From assembly GCA_033720975.1 (NCBI GenBank), contig JAWWBL010000002.1, positions 1-47,514 on the forward strand: a stretch of DNA of 47,514 bases, given 5' to 3'. A program made the translations under genes and the position numbers. Each line of letters begins with the position of its first letter. Position 1 is the stretch's first letter. The notes under the pieces were generated by a model that did no database searches, had not been told where the DNA came from, and saw only the letters and a list, made by a program, of their open reading frames with translations. Source of the stretch: JAWWBL01 sp033720975. GTDB lineage: Bacteria; Actinomycetota; Acidimicrobiia; Spongiisociales; ZC4RG35. Below are positions 1-8,010 of the stretch, one piece after another.

Positions 1-113
1 ACGCTCTCTGCATTGGTGCCGTTGTGTACAGGTAGCGATGGGTGTTTCTCCTAGCTGGTATCCCAGGCGTGTAGCTTCCCAGGGTCTGGAGACTGACTCA
101 GGAGGCCCGTCCA

Positions 114-719
114 TTGCGTTCGGTCGGAATTCTTCTTTCTATTGGACTGACCCTCGGGCTCGCTGCAGCGTGGGTTCCCTCTTTGGGTCCGGTGTGGAAC
201 GAACGTCCACCCACCCAACTACTCCTCATCGCTGACCGAAAGGGGGCCTGGGTGACAGCGACAGCTCTCTTCGCCGGTGGCCTCGTAGTTGCTCTGTTTG
301 GCGTCCTCGCGCTGTGCGGTCTGTTGCAGGATTCGGGCGCCGAGACCACAGCATGGCTCGGCATCGGAGCTTTTGTGGTCGGAACAACCCTCTGGATGGT
401 TCATCTCGGCTACCGCATGACCGTCATGACCTCAGTCGCCGCAGAGATGAAGGCCGGAGCGTCGATGCCGGACTGGTTCCTGCTCAGTTGGAATCTAGGT
501 AACTACCTACTCGTTGCCTACGTCGCACTCGCCACTGTGGGTCTGATAGCAATCGCTTTAGGTCTACTTCAGACAGGACTGCTACCCGACTGGACGGCTT
601 GGACCACCATCGGTCTAGGAGCGCTCTTCATCGCGACTTTGATCATCTTCCGGAACACGATGCCGGTGCTCCCTCATCTCGCCACAGGGCTAATCGGAGT
701 GGTCGCTCTCTTCCAATAG
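114..719 (+). CDS. Hypothetical multi-pass membrane protein
   Basis: The 201-residue product is mostly hydrophobic, with about six predicted membrane segments (near residues 5-22, 47-70, 78-98, 125-152, 158-178 and 183-200). The first may be a signal anchor. I chose the TTG start because a strong Shine-Dalgarno sequence (AGGAGG, 100-105) lies eight bases upstream and translation from there begins directly with the hydrophobic stretch. No catalytic motif is visible. The overall look resembles small DUF4386-type membrane proteins, but I cannot assign it to a family with confidence. It is convergent with the ABC exporter downstream and has no partner gene, so context gives no function. Confidence 0.7.
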   Translation: MRSVGILLSIGLTLGLAAAWVPSLGPVWNERPPTQLLLIADRKGAWVTATALFAGGLVVALFGVLALCGLLQDSGAETTAWLGIGAFVVGTTLWMVHLGYRMTVMTSVAAEMKAGASMPDWFLLSWNLGNYLLVAYVALATVGLIAIALGLLQTGLLPDWTAWTTIGLGALFIATLIIFRNTMPVLPHLATGLIGVVALFQ

Positions 720-863
720 CAATCGAGCACACTTCAACAGTGAGTCGCCGATTCCACAGCAGCTCCATAACTGGCAGTGTGCACCGCCTGACTAGGACGA
801 ATCCGGGTGTTAGACGCCTCGTCTGTCGGACCCGGTCATGGGCCTTGAGACGCCCCAGCCCGG

Positions 864-1673
864 CTACTTTCGGAGGAGCCCGTCGAGTCGCCGGCTGGCG
901 ATCACAGCCCCGATCAGCCCCATCACGAGGAGGAACGCCGCGTGGCCCCACATCGTGACATCGGGCAAGCCGAGCGTGAAACCTCTGATCAATTCGGTGC
1001 CGTGGTACAGCGGCGAGATCCGGGCGACCTGTTGGATGGCCGGGGGGTAGACACTCAACGGGTAGAACGTGCCTGAGAACAGGAAAAGGGGCATGGTCAC
1101 CAGTGCGACCAGGTCGAAGTCCTGCCACGATCTCATGAAGGTGCAGGCGGCCAGCCCAACCGCTCCGAAGGCAAAGCCGACAAGAAAGGCGGCGGGGATG
1201 GCGAGGAGGGCCATGCCTGAGCTGGTCAAGCCCATGGCGAACATGACACCGACGAACGCCGTCGAGTAGAGGAGACCCCGAAGGAGCGCCCATCCAATCT
1301 CGCCGATGGCGATGTCCATGGGCTGCATCGGGGTCGTCAGGATCCCCTCGTACGTGTTCCCGAATCTGAGCTTGAAGAAGATGTTGAAGGTGGTCTCCGT
1401 GACGGCCCCGTTCATCGCAGAAGCTGCCATGAGGGCAGGCGCTACGAAAGCGGTGTACGAGACCGGCTCTCCTCCGGGCCCGGAAACCTCTCCGATCATC
1501 GCTCCCAGGCCGATCCCGATAGAGAAGAGATAGAAGACAGGCTCGAAGAAGCCAGAGAACACAACCTTCCAAAGACGGCGGTATACCCGGTAGTTCCGCT
1601 CCCAGATCCGATGGGCCCGGAAGTGGCTCATCCTCCCCAGGGGCGTTATCCGGGTCGGGGCTGAAACGCTCAC
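864..1673 (-). CDS. ABC-2 type transporter permease (second of two)
   Basis: This is a 269-residue integral membrane subunit of an ABC exporter of the NodJ/DrrB (ABC-2) type. About six membrane segments are visible. The family-typical segment FLFSGTFYPLSVYP followed by a P-L-Y-H-G-x-E-L-I-R-G stretch lies in the C-terminal third. The frame stays open far upstream, but the GTG at 1673 overlaps the TGA of the preceding permease as GTGA, and the protein from there matches the family length. It forms an operon with the paralogous permease and the ATPase. The pair probably makes a heterodimeric channel. The substrate (drug, lipid or polysaccharide) cannot be read from the sequence. Confidence 0.88.
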   Translation of the reverse strand: MSVSAPTRITPLGRMSHFRAHRIWERNYRVYRRLWKVVFSGFFEPVFYLFSIGIGLGAMIGEVSGPGGEPVSYTAFVAPALMAASAMNGAVTETTFNIFFKLRFGNTYEGILTTPMQPMDIAIGEIGWALLRGLLYSTAFVGVMFAMGLTSSGMALLAIPAAFLVGFAFGAVGLAACTFMRSWQDFDLVALVTMPLFLFSGTFYPLSVYPPAIQQVARISPLYHGTELIRGFTLGLPDVTMWGHAAFLLVMGLIGAVIASRRLDGLLRK

Positions 1674-2458
1674 GGCCTGATTCTCTTGTCGAGGAGTCGG
1701 TTGAACAGATAGAGGCCGACCGCAGCCATCACGACGAGGTACGTGAGATGGAGCCAGAGCGGGAGGGAGGTGACTAGCGGGGCTTCGGCTCCAGGGATCG
1801 CGATCTTCCTGGCCAACTCGACCCCGTGGAACAAGGGCGTCGCCAGCGCGACCGGCTCCAGGAAGTCGGGGAGCTGGCTGATCGGGAAGAAGGTGCCGGA
1901 GAAGAGGAACAGCGGCACGATCCCAAATCGGAACAGGGTGGAGAAGCTCGTACCGTCTCTTCGGGTCGTGGTCCACGCCGACACGCAGGTGTTGAACGCC
2001 AACCCGCAGAGAACCGATGGTGGCACCGCCAGCAGAGCAGGCCCGAGCTCCATCGCACCGAACGCCACGCCTATCAGTGCGAACAGCGTGATGATGAAGG
2101 TGAGGCGAATCGTGGTCCACATGAAGCGCCCCACGACGATGTCTCGAGTCTGGATCGGGGTGGTGAGCATCCCCTGGAAGTGCTTTCGCCACAAGAAGCC
2201 AGCCATGACCGGGAACGACCCGTCACTGGCTCCGTTCTGCATACCAGAGGCAGCCATCAGACCCGTAGCTACGAAGGCGAGGTAGGGGATACCGAGGTCG
2301 GCGTCACCGCGATCGACTAGAGCGCCGAGGCTGGCTCCCATCGCTGCCAGAAAGAGGACGGGGTTGACGATCGAGCTGATGACGGTCCCCCGCCAAGTCC
2401 GCTTGTACCAGATCAGCTCTGACTCGACGATCCGCAGCGGGCTGGTGAACGTTGTCAT
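1670..2458 (-). CDS. ABC-2 type transporter permease (first of two)
   Basis: This 262-residue membrane protein is paralogous to the neighbouring permease: both share the FLFSGTFFP-type motif, the P-L-x-H-G-x-E-L motif and a similar hydropathy pattern. In the family these proteins form the membrane pore of an exporter driven by a single cytoplasmic ATPase. Its ATG overlaps the stop of the ATPase gene by one base (TGATG), and its own stop overlaps the next start, so the three genes are translationally coupled. Substrate unknown. Confidence 0.88.
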   Translation of the reverse strand: MTTFTSPLRIVESELIWYKRTWRGTVISSIVNPVLFLAAMGASLGALVDRGDADLGIPYLAFVATGLMAASGMQNGASDGSFPVMAGFLWRKHFQGMLTTPIQTRDIVVGRFMWTTIRLTFIITLFALIGVAFGAMELGPALLAVPPSVLCGLAFNTCVSAWTTTRRDGTSFSTLFRFGIVPLFLFSGTFFPISQLPDFLEPVALATPLFHGVELARKIAIPGAEAPLVTSLPLWLHLTYLVVMAAVGLYLFNRLLDKRIRP

Positions 2459-3384
2459 CAGTCGATCAGGCTCCGCCCGGTTAGGCGCAGGAACACATCT
2501 TCGAGGGAAGAGCGTCGCACCAGGATCTGCTCGGGGAACACCCCGCGCTCATGGAGAGCGATCTGGGTGTCGTCGGCGTTGTCCGTGTAGAGGAGCACCC
2601 GGTCCGCCAGCACCTCGGAGCGTGCCGCCACACCGTCGATCTTCATGACGGCTTGATCCTTGTCGTCGTCGGCGAACCTCAGCTCGAGGACTTCCCGGGG
2701 GGCGTACTGCTCGATGAGCCCCCGTGGTGAGCCCTCGGCGACGATCTTCCCCTTGTCCATGACCACCAGGCGGTCACAGAGCTGCTCTGCCTCGTCCATG
2801 TAATGGGTGGTGATGATCAAGGTGGCCCCTTCTTGCTTGAGGCGGTAGAGGCGATCCCAAAGCAGGTGGCGGGCCTGAGGGTCGAGACCTGTCGTCGGCT
2901 CGTCGAGTATCACCAGGTCCGGCTCGTTGATCAGCGATCGAGCGATGGTCAAGCGACGTTTCATACCACCGGACAGGGGCTCGACCCGCGAGTCCTTGCG
3001 GTCGGAGAGCTGCGCGAACTCGAGCAGCTCCTCGATCCTCGGGTTGATCTCCGAGCGACTCATGTCGTGATAGCGCCCGTACACGTAGAGGTTCTCGGAG
3101 ACGGTCAGCTCCTGATCGAGGTTGTCCTCCTGGGGCACGACGCCGATGCGCCGTCGGATGTCACGCCCTTGCGCCGCTGGGTCCAGGCCGAAAACGGTGA
3201 GTTTGCCGTCGGTGATGGGGCTGACCGTGGTGATCATCTTCATCGTCGATGTCTTGCCGGCGCCGTTGGGTCCGAGGAACCCGAACGCTTCGCCTTTGTG
3301 GATGTCGAAGTCGACGGCGTCGACCGCGGTGAAGTCACCGAACTTCTTGGTGAGGCCCCGAGCCTCTACGAGGGTTTCGGACAT
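2458..3384 (-). CDS. ABC transporter ATPase, DrrA/NodI type
   Basis: The 308-residue ATP-binding subunit of the exporter is complete. Walker A is GPNGAGKTST near residues 38-47, the signature is LSGGMKRR near 138, and Walker B is LVILDEPTTGLDP just after, followed by the switch histidine in TTHYMDEAEQL. A C-terminal domain of about 80 residues after the ATPase core is typical of DrrA/NodI-type subunits. It is the first gene of a three-gene coupled operon. The nitroreductase gene lies 45 bases upstream on the same strand and may be co-transcribed. Family knowledge supports export of a hydrophobic compound; the actual substrate is not determinable. Confidence 0.92.
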   Translation of the reverse strand: MSETLVEARGLTKKFGDFTAVDAVDFDIHKGEAFGFLGPNGAGKTSTMKMITTVSPITDGKLTVFGLDPAAQGRDIRRRIGVVPQEDNLDQELTVSENLYVYGRYHDMSRSEINPRIEELLEFAQLSDRKDSRVEPLSGGMKRRLTIARSLINEPDLVILDEPTTGLDPQARHLLWDRLYRLKQEGATLIITTHYMDEAEQLCDRLVVMDKGKIVAEGSPRGLIEQYAPREVLELRFADDDKDQAVMKIDGVAARSEVLADRVLLYTDNADDTQIALHERGVFPEQILVRRSSLEDVFLRLTGRSLID

Positions 3385-3429
3385 GAGCCGGGTGAGGGTA
3401 CCTCCACGGCCGCGCCTATCGGCTGTTGC

Positions 3430-3924
3430 TCAGATCCGATCGTTCCGAATGACTTCCTCTCGCGACTTTCGCCCGCCGAATCGGGCCGGCTTGGCGCCCT
3501 CGGCCGGGTACCCGAGCGCCACGGCGTACCGCACACGCGCTCCGTCGACGGCACCCACGAATTCCTTGGCACCCTCCTCGCGGTGGAGGGTGATGGGGCA
3601 AGAGGCAACCCCAATCGCCTTGGCCGCCAGCATGATGTTCTGGGCGGCGCGTCCGATATCGAACATGTTGCCCCCTTCCTCCTGAACGAGTACGACCGTG
3701 GCCGCCGACCTGAGCACCGGACTGGTGAAATCGCCATGTTTGGCCAGCTCGCGGAGGCGGGACGGATCGTTCACGATGACGAAGGCCCAGTCCTGGCGGT
3801 TCTTCGAGCTGCCCGTCCATCGGGCGGCCTCGAGTATCGCGGAGAGGTCCTCGTCGGAGAGTGGTTCGGGCTTGTACTCGCGTATCGCCCTCAGCCCGAG
3901 GATGAAGTCGTAAACGGAACTCAT
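3430..3924 (-). CDS. Nitroreductase-family FMN oxidoreductase
   Basis: The 164-residue product has the nitroreductase fold signatures: an N-terminal R-A-I-R-E-Y segment that contacts FMN phosphate, ILEAARWTGSSKNRQDW (FMN binding), a central D-I-G-R-A-A-Q-N-I-M-L-A-A helix, and the late A-L-G-Y-P segment. These proteins are usually dimeric, NAD(P)H-dependent and reduce nitro compounds, quinones or flavins. I chose the ATG at 3924 (protein begins MSSVYDF) because the 23 residues upstream look non-coding and would run into the divergent deoD region. It is compact compared with the usual 180-220 residues. Physiological substrate unknown. Confidence 0.85.
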   Translation of the reverse strand: MSSVYDFILGLRAIREYKPEPLSDEDLSAILEAARWTGSSKNRQDWAFVIVNDPSRLRELAKHGDFTSPVLRSAATVVLVQEEGGNMFDIGRAAQNIMLAAKAIGVASCPITLHREEGAKEFVGAVDGARVRYAVALGYPAEGAKPARFGGRKSREEVIRNDRI

Positions 3925-3978
3925 GGTGGCAAGGGTATGCCGCTGTCTATCTTGTGACTCCCCGATAGAGGGAGACAC

Positions 3979-4698
3979 ATGCCGACACCTCACATATCTT
4001 CAGACAAGGGGGCGTTTGCCCCTTCGATCCTCCTCCCGGGCGACCCGTTGCGGGCGAAGCACATCGCCGAGAATTTTCTCGACGATGTCACCGAGGTGAA
4101 TGCGGTGCGCAACATGCTCGGCTACACCGGGAGCCATCAGGGTGTTCCCATATCGGTGATGGGAACCGGTATGGGCATCCCATCGGCCTCCATTTACGCG
4201 GCCGAGCTCGTGACCGAATACGACGTGGAGAAGTTGATCCGGGTCGGCTCAGCCGGCGGGATTCTCGACTCTGTGAAGATCCGCGATGTGATACTCGCCA
4301 TCGGCGCTTGCACCGACTCGGGCGTGAATCGAGTGAGGTACGGCGGCTTGGACTTCGCAGCTGTGGCCGATTACTGGCTGCTCAAGGCGGCCGAGGAGGC
4401 CGCCACGGCGAGGGGCACCGATGTGACGATCGGCAACGTCCACTCGGCCGACCTGTTCTACACGCCTGATCCAGACGCATTTACACGGATGAGGGACATG
4501 GGGGTGTTGGCAGTCGAGATGGAAGCAGCCGGCCTCTACGGAGTCGCCGCGGAGAAGGGGGTTAGGGCCCTGACCATCTGCACCGTTTCTGATCATGTGT
4601 TCACCGGCGAGTCCACCAGTTCCGACGAACGCGAGCAGACCTTCAACGAGATGGTCGAGATCGCCCTGGCGGCCGTTCTGATCGATTCACAGCGCTGA
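3979..4698 (+). CDS. deoD: Purine nucleoside phosphorylase, DeoD type
   Basis: The 239-residue protein aligns over its full length with E. coli DeoD as I recall it. Hallmarks are the start MPTPHISSDKG, the phosphate-binding LLPGDPLRAK, the R-V-G-S-A-G segment, GACTDSGVNRVR, the nucleoside-binding V-E-M-E-A-A, and TICTVSDH with the catalytic Asp. It catalyses reversible phosphorolysis of purine (deoxy)ribonucleosides to base and pentose-1-phosphate in the cytoplasm, usually as a hexamer. A GAGGGAG Shine-Dalgarno sits just before the ATG. It is divergent from the nitroreductase gene. The purine permease about 1 kb downstream suggests a local theme of purine salvage. Confidence 0.95.
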   Translation: MPTPHISSDKGAFAPSILLPGDPLRAKHIAENFLDDVTEVNAVRNMLGYTGSHQGVPISVMGTGMGIPSASIYAAELVTEYDVEKLIRVGSAGGILDSVKIRDVILAIGACTDSGVNRVRYGGLDFAAVADYWLLKAAEEAATARGTDVTIGNVHSADLFYTPDPDAFTRMRDMGVLAVEMEAAGLYGVAAEKGVRALTICTVSDHVFTGESTSSDEREQTFNEMVEIALAAVLIDSQR

Positions 4699-4705
4699 TC
4701 CTGGG

Positions 4706-5392
4706 ATGGCAGAGGTCGACCGGAGCATCGTCAGACGCGCCATCTTTGATTCCCTGCCGCTGTTCGCCCCTGCCATACCGTTTGCGTTCGTCATCGGCCT
4801 GACGATCGTCGAGACGGGATTCCCCAGGTTGCTGGGCTGGTCTACGGCCCCCATCATCTTTGGGGGCTCCGCACAACTGGTGCTCATTTCGCTTCTGGGA
4901 GGCGGTACCGCGGCTGTAGCAGCCATAACGGCAGGTCTTGTGGTCAATGCCCGGCACATCATGTACTCGGCCGCACTGGCACCCACATTCCAATCCCAAC
5001 CCCGCTGGATGAGATGGCTCGCACCGTATTTGCTCATCGACCAGATATTCGCTTTGGCGTCCCTCCGGTCTGACGACGACCCGGCCAGTTTCAGAACCTA
5101 TTACTTGGCCTGTGCTGCCACCTTCTGGCCGCTATGGCTGAGCTTCGTGGCAATCGGCCTGTTCATCGGACCCGTCGTACCGGTCGAGTGGAATCTCGGC
5201 TTTGCGGTCCCGATCCTGTTCCTCGGCTTGGTGGTCATGGGGATAGACAAGTACCCCAAGCTCGTCGCCGCGCTGGTCGGCGCTGGGGTGACATTCGTCG
5301 CAGCAGGGATGCCTCACCGGACCGGTCTGCTGGTGGGAGCATTGGCCGGAATCGCCGCCGGAACCGTTGCCGAGAAGCTGAGAGAGTCATGA
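4706..5392 (+). CDS. azlC: AzlC family branched-chain amino acid exporter, large subunit
   Basis: The 228-residue membrane protein has the AzlC hallmarks: an N-terminal L-P-L-F-A-P-A-I-P-F segment, I-F-G-G-S-A-Q-L (the family FGGAS-Q motif) and the diagnostic V-N-A-R-H-I-M-Y-S in an early helix. Around seven membrane segments are visible. AzlC works with the small AzlD subunit to export branched-chain amino acids or related compounds. It starts seven bases after deoD and its stop overlaps the azlD start (ATGA), so azlC and azlD are coupled. The functional link with deoD is not obvious. Confidence 0.9.
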   Translation: MAEVDRSIVRRAIFDSLPLFAPAIPFAFVIGLTIVETGFPRLLGWSTAPIIFGGSAQLVLISLLGGGTAAVAAITAGLVVNARHIMYSAALAPTFQSQPRWMRWLAPYLLIDQIFALASLRSDDDPASFRTYYLACAATFWPLWLSFVAIGLFIGPVVPVEWNLGFAVPILFLGLVVMGIDKYPKLVAALVGAGVTFVAAGMPHRTGLLVGALAGIAAGTVAEKLRES

Positions 5393-5703
5393 CCGAGTTG
5401 GCAGCGGTGCTCATCGTGGGAATTGGGACATACTTCAGCCGATCGGTGTTCATCGTCGCGTTGTCGAACAGAAGCATTCCCCAGTCGGTGATGACCGTGC
5501 TCCAGTTCGTTGCGCCGGCTGTGCTCGCTGCGTTGGTCGTAGCGTTGTTGACTGACGGTGAGACCGGACAGGTTGCTCTGGGAGTCCCCGAGGCATTCGG
5601 CCTAGTGGCGGGCGGCTTCATCTCATATCGGACCCGGAACCACGTCCTCACACTTGCCGTGGGCATGGCCGGTTACTGGCTGGTGCGAGCCGTCCTCGCA
5701 TAG
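5389..5703 (+). CDS. azlD: AzlD family small subunit of branched-chain amino acid exporter
   Basis: The 104-residue protein has four hydrophobic segments and the AzlD-like pattern G-I-G-T-Y-F-S-R near the N-terminus and F-V-A-P-A-V-L-A-A-L-V in the middle. I placed the start at the ATG overlapping the azlC stop because the longer open frame upstream merely shadows azlC. The gene is followed by a strong hairpin that can terminate transcription. Confidence 0.88.
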   Translation: MTELAAVLIVGIGTYFSRSVFIVALSNRSIPQSVMTVLQFVAPAVLAALVVALLTDGETGQVALGVPEAFGLVAGGFISYRTRNHVLTLAVGMAGYWLVRAVLA

Positions 5704-5715
5704 GCTTGTTGAATG

Positions 5716-5746
5716 GAGAAGGGGCCCACACTGGGGGCCCCTTCTC
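5716..5746. terminator. Bidirectional hairpin between azlD and purine permease
   Basis: A perfect 12-bp stem (GAGAAGGGGCCC, 5716-5727, with its complement at 5735-5746) encloses a seven-base loop between two convergent genes. There is no clear T-tract on either side, but position and stability make a shared terminator the best reading. Confidence 0.7.
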
Positions 5747-5765
5747 GATTCGTGGATCGTGTCGT

Positions 5766-7160
5766 TTAACCGAACAGTTGGTCGATCCAGCCTGCTTCCA
5801 GGGCCACGATGAGTATCGACAGCACCCAAAGGACGGGATGGATCTCCCTTATCTTCCCGCTGATCGCCATCAGCACCGTGTGGGCGACGAGCGCCAGGCT
5901 GATGCCAAAGGTGATCGAGTAGGTGAAGGGCATGCCCACGATGGCGATGAAAGCCGGAATCGACTTGCGGTAGTCGCTCCAGTCGATCTTGCTCGCCCCC
6001 GTCATCATCATGGCGCCGATGATGATCAGCGCCGCTGATGTGGCCACGGTCGGTATGGACTGCGCCAGTGGCGAAGCCAGCATGCCGAGCAGGAACAGGA
6101 CCGCCACTACGAGCGATGTCAGCCCGGTCTTGCCACCCTCTTCGACACCGGCCGCCGACTCGATGTAGGTCGTGGTGCTCGATGTCCCGAGGAATGCACC
6201 GACGGCAGTCGCCGTCCCGTCTGTTGCGAAGGCCGCGCGTGGCGCCTCGATGTTTCCCTCTTCGTCGAGCATTCCGGCCTTTTCGGTCAGGCCGATCAAC
6301 GTTCCCGCCGTATCGAAGAAGTCGACGAACAGAAACGTGAATATCACGGCCACCACTCCGAGCCCCAGCGCTGCACCGAGGTCCATGGCACCAATCAGGT
6401 CGGTCGGCGAGGTGAACCCGACGATGCTGCCGGAGATACCGGCGAACTTCTCGAGGCTCTCCCCTCCATAGTTGTAGGCGTCGAGGCCGAGAACGATCAC
6501 CACCACGGTGATGGCGAGGATGCCGATCAAGATCGCACCCTTGACCCTCTTGGCCAGCAGCGCCCCGGTCACGACCAGTCCACCGAGGGCTACCCATGGA
6601 AGCGGTGAGGTGAAGTCACCGACCTGGACAAAGGTCGCCGCTGAGTCCTGGAGGAACCCCGCTCCAACGAAGCCGATGATCGCCAGGAATGCCCCGATCC
6701 CGGCGGTTATGGCGTGCTTGAGGTGAAGCGGTATCGAGTTGAGGATCCACTCCCGGAGCCCGGTCAATGCGATGATCGCAAAGAGGATGCCCGAGAAGAA
6801 GACCGCGCCAAGCGCAGTCTGCCACGGGATACCCAGCGTCAGGACGACGGTGAACGTGAAGTAGGCGTTAAGTCCCATTCCCGGTGCCAGAGCAAATGGC
6901 AGCTTTGCCCACAGCGCCATCAGCAGCGTCCCGAAGGCGGCGGCGAGAGCCGTGACCGTCAGGAGCTGAGGGAACGCCCCATCGAAGTCGATCGCATTCG
7001 AGAGGATCGCCGGGTTGACGAAGATGATGTAGGCCATCGCCAGGAATGTGGTGATGCCCGCCCTGATCTCCGTCCCGACGTCCGAGCCCCGCTCCGTGAT
7101 GTGGAAGTAGCGATCGAGCCCGCTTGTGCCGACCTGAGCGGTCGGCGTTTCAGTAGCCAT
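5766..7160 (-). CDS. NCS2 family purine permease (AzgA/PbuG-like)
   Basis: The 464-residue membrane protein begins with the family-typical D-R-Y-F-H-I-T-E-R-G-S followed by T-F-L-A-M-A-Y-I-I-F-V-N-P. This N-terminus marks the AzgA-like branch of the nucleobase-cation symporter 2 family, whose characterised members import adenine, guanine or hypoxanthine with protons. A-P-G-M-G-L-N-A-Y-F-T-F and the central F-F-D-T-A-G-T-L-I-G-L segment are intact, with about 12-14 membrane segments. A good Shine-Dalgarno (AGGGAGGAG) precedes the ATG. With deoD nearby, uptake of purine bases for salvage is the likely role. Confidence 0.92.
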   Translation of the reverse strand: MATETPTAQVGTSGLDRYFHITERGSDVGTEIRAGITTFLAMAYIIFVNPAILSNAIDFDGAFPQLLTVTALAAAFGTLLMALWAKLPFALAPGMGLNAYFTFTVVLTLGIPWQTALGAVFFSGILFAIIALTGLREWILNSIPLHLKHAITAGIGAFLAIIGFVGAGFLQDSAATFVQVGDFTSPLPWVALGGLVVTGALLAKRVKGAILIGILAITVVVIVLGLDAYNYGGESLEKFAGISGSIVGFTSPTDLIGAMDLGAALGLGVVAVIFTFLFVDFFDTAGTLIGLTEKAGMLDEEGNIEAPRAAFATDGTATAVGAFLGTSSTTTYIESAAGVEEGGKTGLTSLVVAVLFLLGMLASPLAQSIPTVATSAALIIIGAMMMTGASKIDWSDYRKSIPAFIAIVGMPFTYSITFGISLALVAHTVLMAISGKIREIHPVLWVLSILIVALEAGWIDQLFG

Positions 7161-7284
7161 TCGAGATAACTCCTCCCTGTCGATGGCAACGGTGAAAATA
7201 TCCGCTCGGAATCAACGCTGTCGCCCGGAGCCGATGTTTCTCCGCGTTGTTGAGACTCGACTCCCGCTGATAGCGTTACCAACG

Positions 7285-7932
7285 ATGTCCGACTGTTGCG
7301 ATCCCGTCCCTTACCGACGCCTGTTCAACAGCAAAGAGGCGGACCGTGTTCTGAAGAGGTATCGCAAGAAGCCGCTCAAACCGATGACGTCAGGGTTGGT
7401 CGAATTTCTCGAGTCGGAGGGCATCCAGGGGCTGGAACTCTTGGAGGTTGGGGGTGGAATCGGTTGGTTCCAGATCGAGCTCCTCAAGAGGGGAGTGGCC
7501 AGCGCGGTCAATGTCGAGCTGTCGTCGGGATATGACGAGGTGGCGGCGGCGCTGGCGGCCGAAGAAGGGGTATCGGACCGGATCGAGCGCCGCGTCGGCG
7601 ACTTCGTCGAGATCCAGTCCGCCGTGTCCCCGGCAGACATCGTGCTGGCCAACGCGGTGATCTGCTGCTACCCGTTCATGGAGAGGATGATGTCCGCCTT
7701 GGTGTCAAAGACGGGAAGGTATTTGGTTCTTGTTTTTCCCCGTGAGAGATGGTGGGTCAAGGCGGCGCTGAGACTCGGCGAGCTATGGCTCCGGCTCAGG
7801 GGATGTGGATTTCGCGCGTTTGTTCATCCGGTCGAGGACATTGAGCGCATCGCCGACGAAGACGGCCTCCTCGCCCGACACCGCGACAACACCTTCAATT
7901 GGCAGGCAGTCATCTGGGAGCGAGCCGCTTAG
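7285..7932 (+). CDS. Class I SAM-dependent methyltransferase
   Basis: The 215-residue protein has a Rossmann-type methyltransferase core. Motif I is LLEVGGGIGWFQIELL, followed by an acidic strand end (VNVELSSG), a V-G-D-F-V-E motif, and D-I-V-L-A-N-A-V-I-C-C-Y-P. The N-terminal C-C-D-P-V-P-Y-R-R-L-F-N segment with an A-D-R-V-L-K-R-Y-R-K-K helix is shared with a group of small-molecule methyltransferases resembling the Mg-protoporphyrin methyltransferase fold. I chose ATG 7285 because the frame further upstream overlaps the promoter region of the divergent permease. The substrate cannot be assigned. Confidence 0.82.
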   Translation: MSDCCDPVPYRRLFNSKEADRVLKRYRKKPLKPMTSGLVEFLESEGIQGLELLEVGGGIGWFQIELLKRGVASAVNVELSSGYDEVAAALAAEEGVSDRIERRVGDFVEIQSAVSPADIVLANAVICCYPFMERMMSALVSKTGRYLVLVFPRERWWVKAALRLGELWLRLRGCGFRAFVHPVEDIERIADEDGLLARHRDNTFNWQAVIWERAA

Positions 7933-7958
7933 TCTGACCCTCCGAAGAGGGCGGGTGA

Positions 7959-7985
7959 GGCCGGACACATTCGAAATGCCCGGCC
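7959..7985. terminator. Hairpin between methyltransferase and multicopper oxidase genes
   Basis: GGCCGG (7959-7964) pairs with CCGGCC (7980-7985), and inside it CATT pairs with AATG around a short loop. It lies between two convergent genes and has no T-run. A shared terminator is plausible. Confidence 0.4.
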
Positions 7986-8010
7986 CGTGGCCCAACCACG
8001 TCTCTTGCGT

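Noticed and set aside
643..1572. Open frame of 309 codons on the minus strand
   Set aside because: It is a frame-shifted shadow of the ABC permease gene, with Arg/His-rich low-complexity content.
2803..3957. Open frame of 384 codons on the plus strand
   Set aside because: It is antisense to the ABC ATPase and nitroreductase genes, both of which have clear motifs.
7161..7284. Purine riboswitch before the NCS2 permease
   Set aside because: The 124-base divergent region shows no three-way junction or conserved purine-aptamer core.
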